26,273 nt of DNA from JBOHRE01 sp050732635 (GTDB lineage Bacteria; Gemmatimonadota; Gemmatimonadetes; Longimicrobiales; RSA9): NCBI GenBank assembly GCA_050732635.1, contig JBOHRE010000046.1, positions 1 to 26,273 of the forward strand, given 5' to 3'. This document shows positions 1 through 6,256 of this stretch, piece by piece. The position numbers and the translations under genes are program-made. The notes under the pieces are model-generated. The model saw only the letters and a program-made list of their open reading frames with translations. It was not told where the DNA came from and did not search any database. Position 1 is the first letter of the stretch, and every line of letters begins with the position of its first letter.

Positions 1-1445
1 GCGCTCAGCAGCTCCGGCCGCGAGAAGCGCACCGCCGGCGCGAGTCCGAACAGCATTGCCGTCAGCGCCGTCGCGCCGATCGCGAACGCGAGCACGCGCA
101 GGTCGATCGCGATCGCGTCCAGACGCGGCAGGTCCGGCGGCGCGAGCGCCGTCAGCGCCCGCACGCCCGCCCAACCCAGCGCGATGCCGAGCGCGCCGCC
201 GGCCCCGGCGAGAACCAGGCTCTCCGTGACGAGCTGCCGCGTCAGGCGACGTTGCCCGGCGCCGAGCGCCGCGCGCACCGCGAGCTCGCGCTCCCGCTCC
301 GCGCCGCGCGCCAGCAGCAGACCGGCCACGTTCGCGCACGCGATCAGCAGCACGAACCCGACCGCGGCGAGCAGCATGAGCAGCGGCGGCCCGATCTCGC
401 CGAGGATCTGCGTCTCGAGCGGCACGACGTTCACACCCTGCGTCGCGTTCGTGCGCGGGTACTCCGTGGCGAGCTGCGCCGCGACGCGATCCAGGTCCGC
501 CTGCGCCTGCGCGACGCTCACGCCCGGCGCGAGCCGACCCACCGCGAGCATGTAGCTCGAGCTCCGCTCCTCCGTCTCGCCAGGACGGAACACCTTCGGC
601 ATCCAGAGATCCGTGGCTTCCGGATACGCGAGGGCCGGCGGCAGCACGCCGACCACCGTGGCGGGCGCGTCGTCGAGCTGGATCGCGCGGCCGATGACGC
701 CCGGGTCCGCGGCGAAGCGGCGCTGCCAGAAACCGTACGAGATCATCACCGCGCGCGGGCCGCCCCGCTCGAACGACTCCGGCGGGAAGCCGCGCCCCAG
801 CACCGGCCGGACCCCCAGCGCCTCGAAGAACTCCGCCGTCACCAGCCACGAACGCACCGCCTCCGGCGGGCCGTCCGCACCCGTGACATCGAAGCTGTAC
901 GGCTCCACCAGGCCCACCGCGCTGAAGCTCGAGCTCCGCTCCCGCCACGACAGGAAATTCCCCGGCGAGACCTCGCGCTTCCGCGCGCCCGTCTCGCTGT
1001 CCGTCTCCCACAGCGTCACCACACGCTCGACCTCCGCGTACGGCAACGGCCGCAGCAGCACGTGGTCCGCCGCGCTGAAGATCGCCGTGTTCGCGCCGAT
1101 CCCGACCGCCAGCGTCAGCGCCGCCACCACTGTGAACACGGGACGCCGCACGAGCTGCCGCACCCCGAACACGACGTCCTGTCGCAGATCGCCGAGCCAG
1201 TCTCGCCGCCGCAGTCGCGCCTCGCGACGCTGGTTCGACATCATCAGCGACGAGCGCGTCGCCTCCACGTCACCGAACCGCCGCATCGCTTCCTCCCATG
1301 CCGCGTCCCGGCTCAGACCCTGCAGCTCCAGCTCGGCCGCGCGCCGCTCGAGATGGAACCGGATCTCGTCCTCGACCTCTGCTCGGATCCGGCGGCGCCC
1401 TCGCCGCGCGTGCCGCGCCGGGTCCCGATCCTCAGGCCACTCCAT
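1..1445 (-). CDS. ADOP-type MacB/FtsX permease, 5' part (truncated by window edge)
   Basis: The gene runs off the left edge, and 481 codons from the ATG at 1445 are visible. The first ~70 residues form the ADOP prefix: a charged stretch, then EIRFHLERRA and a WEEAMRRFGDV motif. Residues ~103-122 are the first membrane helix, with the signature LTLAVGIGANTAIF. A periplasmic MacB_PCD-like region follows (SPGNFLSWRERSSSF, then a DLWMPKVFRPGE segment). Next come FtsX helices with LIACANVAGLLLARGAERE and, at the edge, MLFGLAPAVRFSRPEL. In the family, full-length proteins are about 800-880 aa with two FtsX halves, so the second half lies outside the window. These permeases are thought to act in ABC-type export or in lipoprotein or stress functions, but the substrate is unknown. 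The start overlaps the end of the padR gene by 14 bp, so the two are probably translationally coupled and controlled together. Confidence 0.93.
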   Translation of the reverse strand, partial: MEWPEDRDPARHARRGRRRIRAEVEDEIRFHLERRAAELELQGLSRDAAWEEAMRRFGDVEATRSSLMMSNQRREARLRRRDWLGDLRQDVVFGVRQLVRRPVFTVVAALTLAVGIGANTAIFSAADHVLLRPLPYAEVERVVTLWETDSETGARKREVSPGNFLSWRERSSSFSAVGLVEPYSFDVTGADGPPEAVRSWLVTAEFFEALGVRPVLGRGFPPESFERGGPRAVMISYGFWQRRFAADPGVIGRAIQLDDAPATVVGVLPPALAYPEATDLWMPKVFRPGETEERSSSYMLAVGRLAPGVSVAQAQADLDRVAAQLATEYPRTNATQGVNVVPLETQILGEIGPPLLMLLAAVGFVLLIACANVAGLLLARGAERERELAVRAALGAGQRRLTRQLVTESLVLAGAGGALGIALGWAGVRALTALAPPDLPRLDAIAIDLRVLAFAIGATALTAMLFGLAPAVRFSRPELLS

Positions 1446-1794
1446 GCGCCGCCGTCCGTGTTCCCAGCTCCAGCACCTGGAACACCGCCTCCGCGTACCG
1501 CAGCCAGTCCGCGGTCTCCGCCCCTAGCCGCTTCCGCCCGGCCGGCGTAAGGCGATAGAACTTCGCACGCTTGCCGCTCTCCGCGTGACCCCACGCCGAC
1601 TCTACCCAGCCGCGCTCCGCCATCCGGTGCAGCGACTGGTACAGCGCGCCGTCCTCCACACCCAGCGCGCCGCCCGTGCGCTCCGCGATCCGGCCCGCCA
1701 CGCCGTACCCGTGCAGTGGGCCCGCCACCGCCAGCGTCTTCAGGATCAGCAGGTCCAACGTGCCTCGCAGCAGTTGCACCGCCTCGCCGCCCAT
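1432..1794 (-). CDS. PadR-family transcriptional regulator (ADOP-associated)
   Basis: This is a 120-aa protein made almost entirely of a PadR winged helix. It opens with LLRGTLDLLILKTL, followed by GPLHGYGVAGRI, then LYQSLHRMAERGWVES and the wing with KFYRLTPAGRKRL. The short C-terminal helix is typical of the small PadR subfamily that sits before ADOP permeases. The start has GAGGAG just upstream of the ATG. The gene overlaps the downstream permease by 14 bp. A perfect inverted repeat at 1880-1900 lies over the likely promoter, so autorepression is the expected mode of control. The ligand is unknown. Identification as PadR is firm; its role in controlling the permease is inferred from coupling and family habit. 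Confidence 0.93.
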   Translation of the reverse strand: MGGEAVQLLRGTLDLLILKTLAVAGPLHGYGVAGRIAERTGGALGVEDGALYQSLHRMAERGWVESAWGHAESGKRAKFYRLTPAGRKRLGAETADWLRYAEAVFQVLELGTRTAAHGVA

Positions 1795-1835
1795 GACTCC
1801 TCGCTTCGCTCACTGGTCCGCCGACGCGGCCGGGC

Positions 1836-1855
1836 GCGGCCGGCATGCCGGCCGC
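1836..1855. repeat. 20-bp perfect palindrome in the padR leader
   Basis: The half-site GCGGCCGGCA is followed directly by its reverse complement, centred between 1845 and 1846. On the padR transcript it would lie about 40 nt upstream of the ATG and could fold into a strong G+C hairpin. It may be a leader hairpin or a protein-binding site. In such GC-rich DNA it may also have no role. Confidence 0.5.
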
Positions 1856-1879
1856 CCGGTTTCAGCGTTCCGCGGCCGG

Positions 1880-1900
1880 TTACATCAGATTCTGATGTAA
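1880..1900. promoter_or_regulatory. Probable PadR operator (perfect inverted repeat)
   Basis: Two 10-bp arms, TTACATCAGA and TCTGATGTAA, are exact reverse complements separated by one base. The site is AT-rich against a very GC-rich background. The outer ACAT/ATGT pairs match the general form of known PadR-family operators (established for several PadR proteins). It overlaps the suggested -10 of padR on the minus strand, as expected for an autorepressor. It also sits about 100 bp upstream of the thioredoxin start on the plus strand, so a role there is possible. Confidence 0.65.
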
Positions 1901-1923
1901 TACTCGCGGCGGCCCGGCGTCAA
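1897..1923 (-). promoter_or_regulatory. Candidate padR promoter
   Basis: Read on the minus strand, TTGACG (1918-1923) is followed after 15 bp by TATTAC (1897-1902). The -35 is good, but the spacing is short and the -10 only fair. The -10 is covered by the inverted repeat at 1880-1900. Transcription from here would give a leader of roughly 95 nt before padR. Confidence 0.4.
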
Positions 1924-1996
1924 GTGGATCCGCTGGCCGGCGGCGACGCGCGGGGGCACGCTTTCGTATCTGCCGGGTTTCACTGAGATTGAGCCG

Positions 1997-2461
1997 ATGA
2001 ACAGAGCACAGGCCCAGCCGCGGGCAAGCAGGAAAGCGGTCGTGACGTGTCCGTTCTGCGGCACCAGCAACCGCGTGGATCTCGGGCGCGTCGATGACCG
2101 GCCGAAGTGCGGTCAGTGCGGCCGGCCGCTGCTGCTGGACCGGCCGATCAAGGTCACCGATGACGACTTCGAGCGCGTCGTGACCGGTTCGGAGGTCCCG
2201 ATCATCGTCGACTTCCACGCAGACTGGTGCGGCCCCTGCAAGATCATGGCGCCGCTGCTGGACGAGATCGCGCACAGCCGGCGCGGCCGCCTGCTCGTGG
2301 CGAAGCTGGACACCGACGCGAACCCGAACACGTCGCTTCGCTACCAGATCCGCGGCATCCCGACGCTGATCGTGTTCCGCGACGGCCAGGAAGCAGTTCG
2401 GCAGACGGGCGCCATCCCGCGCGCACAGCTCGAGCAGCTCGTCGACAGCGCGCTGGCCTGA
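1997..2461 (+). CDS. trxC: Thioredoxin, zinc-finger type (thioredoxin 2)
   Basis: This is a 154-aa cytoplasmic protein. The N-terminus has two CxxC pairs (C18/C21 and C38/C41, within CPFC and CGQC), the zinc-binding module that distinguishes thioredoxin 2 from thioredoxin 1. The thioredoxin fold follows, with the redox motif WCGPC (C78, C81) after VDFHAD, and the cis-proline loop GIPT at about residue 122. In the family, the protein reduces disulphides at the expense of thioredoxin reductase, and the zinc module links it to oxidative-stress protection. It is transcribed away from padR across a shared 200-bp upstream region. A strong ribosome-binding site is not evident before the ATG, but this start gives the full zinc module. 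Confidence 0.93.
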   Translation: MNRAQAQPRASRKAVVTCPFCGTSNRVDLGRVDDRPKCGQCGRPLLLDRPIKVTDDDFERVVTGSEVPIIVDFHADWCGPCKIMAPLLDEIAHSRRGRLLVAKLDTDANPNTSLRYQIRGIPTLIVFRDGQEAVRQTGAIPRAQLEQLVDSALA

Positions 2462-2634
2462 TCAGGCGGCGGCGGCGGCGCAGACCGCTCGGTGGGTAAG
2501 TGCTCGGGAGTCCGAACGCGAGTATACGAGCGCGCTCGTGGTGTTCTTCTCCGCGGCCATCCCGCTCGCGGCGGCACCGACCGGAGCGGTCGACCTCGGA
2601 AACGAGCTGGCGCCGTACCGCGAGGAGACTGACC

Positions 2635-3897
2635 ATGCGAGCACGATTCCGACCTGTGCCCTTGCTGCTTGCTGCGGCGTGTGGCGGCGGCGGCGCCGCG
2701 ACCGCCGAAGGCGACTGGCGCGCGACCCGGAATACGATCGGCGACACGATCGTGGTCACGACCGTTTCCGGGAGCACGTGGCAGCGACCGCGAGCGCTGG
2801 TGCCCGAGGTCCGGATCGGCGAGCTGGAGGGCGCGGACGAGTACCTGTTCGGACAGGTTCAGTCGTTGGCCGTCGATGCCGCCGGCCGGATCTATGTGTT
2901 CGACTGGCAGGTCCCGGCGCTGCGCGTCTACGATGCCGACGGCCGCTTCGTGCGCACGATCGGACGCGAGGGTGGCGGTCCTGGCGAGTACAAGCAGCCG
3001 GATGCGGGGCTCATCGTTCTGCCCGACGGTCGCACCCTGCTGCGCGATCCTGGGAACGGCCGGATCAATGTCTACGGTCCGGATGGCACGCCGCTCGACT
3101 CCTGGCCGGTGCGCGCCAGCCACTACTCGTCCCGACCGTTCTACTCGGATACGGCCGGCAACGTCTACAGCTACGTCTTCGGCCTCGACCGCGGCGACGG
3201 GCGCGATGCAGCGCTGATCCGGTACTCACCACAGGGTGACGTGCTGGACACGCTGGACCTGCCCCAGCGCGACTACGAGGCACCGACGATCACGGCCGCC
3301 GTGGAGGGCGCTCGTCAGACCTGGCTGGTGCCATTCTCTCCAAGAGCCGCCTGGACGTACAGCCCGCATGGCTACTTCGTGCAGGGGGTGGGCACGAGCT
3401 ACGCGGTGGACCTGCTGCGCGGCGAAGCCGGCGTGCTGCGGATCGGCCGCCGGACCGAGCCGGTCCCGGTCGCGGCCAGCGAGCGCGCGTACGAGGAGGA
3501 TCGTGTGAGCCGGGCCATGCGTCGTCTGGACCCGGCGTGGAGCTGGAACGGCCCACCGATCCCGGAAACCAAGCCGCCGTTCCGTGATATCGCGGTCGCA
3601 ACCGACGGCCGGATCTGGGTCCAGCTCCACCAGCCCGGGCATGAGGTCGCTGATGCAGCGCCGGAGGACGGCGGCACACGGGCCGGCGAGCCACCGGCGC
3701 CCGCCCGCTGGGCGGAGCCCGTGGTGTATGACGTATTCCGTCCGGACGGCACCTATCTCGGAGAGGTCCATGCGCCGGACGGCTTCCAGACCTCCCCCAC
3801 CCCGCTCTTTGGCGCCGACCGTGTCTGGGCAGTCATAGAGGACGAGCTCGGGGTCAACTACGTCGTACGCTTGCGCCTCGAAACGGCCACCGGCTAG
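2635..3897 (+). CDS. 6-bladed beta-propeller lipoprotein
   Basis: This is a 420-aa exported protein of unknown function. The ATG at 2635 is preferred over longer readings because AGGAG lies 8-10 bp upstream and it yields a short lipoprotein signal ending LLLAAAC (C16). The mature part has NHL/6-bladed-propeller strands of the form SLAVDAAGRIYVFDWQVPALRVYDADGRFVRTIGREGGGPGEY, here residues ~80-125, and later DIAVATDGRIWVQ and YDVFRPDGTYLGEV. Repeats of this type are very common in Gemmatimonadota surface proteins and are thought to mediate binding rather than catalysis. The C-terminal half has a charged, Pro/Ala-rich insertion (PEDGGTRAGEPPAPARWAEP). It ends 28 bp before recQ on the same strand, so co-transcription is possible, but no functional link is apparent. 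The lipobox is slightly atypical (Ala at -3). Confidence 0.85.
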   Translation: MRARFRPVPLLLAAACGGGGAATAEGDWRATRNTIGDTIVVTTVSGSTWQRPRALVPEVRIGELEGADEYLFGQVQSLAVDAAGRIYVFDWQVPALRVYDADGRFVRTIGREGGGPGEYKQPDAGLIVLPDGRTLLRDPGNGRINVYGPDGTPLDSWPVRASHYSSRPFYSDTAGNVYSYVFGLDRGDGRDAALIRYSPQGDVLDTLDLPQRDYEAPTITAAVEGARQTWLVPFSPRAAWTYSPHGYFVQGVGTSYAVDLLRGEAGVLRIGRRTEPVPVAASERAYEEDRVSRAMRRLDPAWSWNGPPIPETKPPFRDIAVATDGRIWVQLHQPGHEVADAAPEDGGTRAGEPPAPARWAEPVVYDVFRPDGTYLGEVHAPDGFQTSPTPLFGADRVWAVIEDELGVNYVVRLRLETATG

Positions 3898-3925
3898 TGG
3901 CGACCACGATCCTCCACGCCGCGGC

Positions 3926-5518
3926 ATGAGCCAGGACACGCGCGCCGAGAGCTCAGCCTCCCCGCTCCGCGACCCGGAGGTCGTGCTGCGCACCGTCTTC
4001 GGCTACGAGGCGTTCCGGCCGGGCCAGCGCGAGGTCATTGACGCGGTGCTGGGCGGCCACGACTGCATTGCGGTCATGCCGACGGGCGCGGGCAAGTCGC
4101 TGACGTACCAGCTCCCGGCGCGCATGCTGGACGGCACGGTACTCGTCATCTCGCCACTGATCAGCCTGATGAAGGACCAGGTGGATGCGCTCGCGCAGTG
4201 GGGTTTCCGGGCGACGTCGCTCAACTCGACGATCGACGGCGAGGAGCGGCGGCGCCGGCTACGCGTGCTGCGCGCCGGCGAGTACGAGCTCGTCTACCTC
4301 GCGCCGGAGGCGCTGGATGGCGGGCTGCGCGACGTCATCCGCGGCTGGCCGATCGCGCTGCTCGTGGTCGATGAGGCGCACTGCATCAGCCAGTGGGGCC
4401 ATGATTTCCGCACGTCGTACCGCAACCTGCACGGGCTGAAGGCAGCGCTCGGCGACATCCCCGTGCTGGCGCTGACCGCAACCGCGACGCGGCCGGTCGC
4501 GCGCGACATCCTGCGGCAGCTCGGCATGCGCCAGCCGAAGGGGTACCTCGGCTCGTTCTTCCGGCCCAACCTGCGGCTGCACTGCCGCAAGAAGGGGCAG
4601 GGCGACACGCGCAGTGAGATCCTGGCGCTGGTGCGGCGGCACGCGGGCGAGAGCGGCATCGTCTACTGCCTGTCGCGGCGCGCGGTCGACCAGACGACGA
4701 CCTTCCTGCGCGCCAACGGTGTGAGCGCGGCCGCCTACCATGCCGGGCTGCCGGACGCCGAGCGCACGGTGACCCAGGAGGCGTTTGCGCGCGATGACGT
4801 GAGCGTCGTCGTCGCCACGATCGCGTTCGGCATGGGCATCGACAAGTCGAACGTGCGCTTCGTCATCCACCGCGACATGCCGAAGGACGTCGAGTCGTGG
4901 TACCAGGAGTTCGGCCGCGCGGGCCGCGATGGCCTGCCCAGCGACTGCTTCCTCTTCTACTCCTGGGCGGATGTCATGATGCATCAGCGTTTCCTCGACG
5001 AGGTGCAGGATGCCGAGCTGTTCCGTCGCAAGCGCCAGGCGACAGTCGACCTGTTCGAGCTCGTCGAGCGAGGCGGCTGCCGGCACCGCGCGGTGCTCGC
5101 CTATTTCGCCGAGCCGCTCGACGCCTGCCGCGATGCCTGCGACGTCTGCCGCGGCGAGAGCGTGGCCGAGCTGGCCGCCGCCGCCATGCTGCGTGGTGGT
5201 GCGGCTGTGCCGGCGTCCGGCGGCGGGCGACGTCGCGCGGCGGGCGCCACTGCTACCGCCGGCCGCGCGGCCCCGGCCCGCGATGTCGTGAGCGACGACC
5301 CCGAGTCGGCGGCGTTGTTCGCGCGGCTGCGCGAGCTGCGCAAGAGGATCGCCGACCAGCAGAACGTGCCCGCCTACGTCGTCTTCAGCGACGCGACGCT
5401 GCGCGAGATGGCGGCGCGCCGGCCGACATCACCCGCCGCGCTGCTCGCGATCAGCGGCGTCGGCCCAGCCAAGCTCGAGCGCTACGGCGCGGTGTTCCTG
5501 GAGGCGATCGGCGGCTGA
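3926..5518 (+). CDS. recQ: ATP-dependent DNA helicase RecQ, lacking the RQC winged helix
   Basis: This is a 530-aa superfamily 2 DNA helicase that unwinds 3'-5' in recombination and repair. Visible motifs include the Q-motif region FGYEAFRPGQREVI, Walker A PTGAGKS (to residue 58), DEAH (149-152) with the aromatic-rich loop HCISQWGHDFR, TATAT (motif III), and motifs V/VI VVATIAFGMGIDK and QEFGRAGRDG. Zinc ligands are C385, C401, C405 and C408. E. coli RecQ is 609 aa, with a winged-helix RQC after the zinc site. Here only about 50 Ala/Gly/Arg-rich residues separate C408 from an HRDC domain (~458-528, ending LLAISGVGPAKLERYG). The winged helix is therefore absent. The codons for A476-V485 are part of a 32-bp stretch that recurs at 9090-9121. 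No strong ribosome-binding site is seen. Confidence 0.94.
   Translation: MSQDTRAESSASPLRDPEVVLRTVFGYEAFRPGQREVIDAVLGGHDCIAVMPTGAGKSLTYQLPARMLDGTVLVISPLISLMKDQVDALAQWGFRATSLNSTIDGEERRRRLRVLRAGEYELVYLAPEALDGGLRDVIRGWPIALLVVDEAHCISQWGHDFRTSYRNLHGLKAALGDIPVLALTATATRPVARDILRQLGMRQPKGYLGSFFRPNLRLHCRKKGQGDTRSEILALVRRHAGESGIVYCLSRRAVDQTTTFLRANGVSAAAYHAGLPDAERTVTQEAFARDDVSVVVATIAFGMGIDKSNVRFVIHRDMPKDVESWYQEFGRAGRDGLPSDCFLFYSWADVMMHQRFLDEVQDAELFRRKRQATVDLFELVERGGCRHRAVLAYFAEPLDACRDACDVCRGESVAELAAAAMLRGGAAVPASGGGRRRAAGATATAGRAAPARDVVSDDPESAALFARLRELRKRIADQQNVPAYVVFSDATLREMAARRPTSPAALLAISGVGPAKLERYGAVFLEAIGG
5351..5382 (+). repeat. 32-bp exact direct repeat, copy 1 (inside recQ HRDC)
   Basis: These 32 bases, starting GCCGACCAGCAG and ending TACGTCGT, are identical to 9090-9121 in the same orientation. 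In recQ they encode ADQQNVPAYV of the HRDC domain. The match stops sharply at both ends. Confidence 0.9.
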
Positions 5519-5538
5519 GGCCCGGCGAGTTTCACGGC

Positions 5539-6087
5539 TCAGAACGGACAGTTCCCCGGCGCAGGCTCATCGATGCGCAGCGCCGCTCCCGGCGGCGCCA
5601 GATACGTCACCACATTCACCGCAGGCGATGACGTCTCGTTGCGCGCGATGTGGGCGTGGTCACCGACGTCGAGGAATCCCTGTCCCGCAGTGCGCACGAT
5701 CGGCGTGCAGGTTGGGTCGGTCGAGTCGTAGAACGTCATCGTGCCGGAGACGACCTGGATGAACACCGGCCCCGGGTGGCTGTGCCAGCCGCTGAAGCCG
5801 CCCGGCTGGAAGACGATCTGCTGCACGGCGATGTCCAGCTCGCGGTGCGCCTTCACTTCGACGTGCCAGTCGCCGGTGATCCGCTTGACCTTGAGGTTCT
5901 GGCCGTCGCTGAACGTGGCGCGGCCGAGCAGCGTGGAAGTGGAGCCCGACCCCAGGGTACGGCGGGGGCTGAGGGTTTCCGCCGACGCGACGGGCGCCGT
6001 CGTATCGCCGCCGTCGCTGCATGCGGCGGCGAGAGCAGCGAGACCGAGCAGGGCGAGGCGACGGAAGGACTGCGGGTGTGCGGGCAT
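5539..6087 (-). CDS. Cupin-domain lipoprotein
   Basis: This is a 182-aa protein. The N-terminus is a clear lipoprotein signal (FRRLALLGLAALAAAC, C23) with GGAGGA about 10 bp before the ATG. Cupin motif 1 is at ~97-115 (GGFSGWHSHPGP, with H102 and H104), and motif 2 is at ~135-155 (GQGFLDVGDHAHIARN, with H144 and H146). The glutamate usual after HxH is replaced by a hydrophobic residue, so metal binding may differ from the classic site. A C-terminal pair of Cys (the CTPI and GNC regions) could form a disulphide. The surface-anchored single-domain cupin could bind a small ligand or be a metal enzyme, but no substrate can be named. It converges with recQ and diverges from the BTAD regulator at 6257 across 169 bp, which may carry both promoters. 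Confidence 0.87.
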   Translation of the reverse strand: MPAHPQSFRRLALLGLAALAAACSDGGDTTAPVASAETLSPRRTLGSGSTSTLLGRATFSDGQNLKVKRITGDWHVEVKAHRELDIAVQQIVFQPGGFSGWHSHPGPVFIQVVSGTMTFYDSTDPTCTPIVRTAGQGFLDVGDHAHIARNETSSPAVNVVTYLAPPGAALRIDEPAPGNCPF

Positions 6088-6256
6088 GGAGCTCCTCCGG
6101 ATCGGGTAGCTGGTGATGAACGGGCGCGCGCGCGGGGCCAGAACGGCTTGCCGCCCGAATTGCCCGCGAGCATGTTAAGAGGCCGGCATCGTCTCCTTCT
6201 CGCGCCGGATCGTTTCCCTCTCGCGTTGCCCATCCGCGGACGGCCTGACGCGTAGC

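Noticed and set aside
252..1550. Long plus-strand open frame, Arg/His-rich
   Set aside because: It is antisense to the ADOP permease and padR, with low-complexity composition. The minus strand gives recognisable permease motifs.
4259..5086. 275-codon minus-strand open frame inside recQ
   Set aside because: It is antisense to helicase motifs IV-VI and has no family character.
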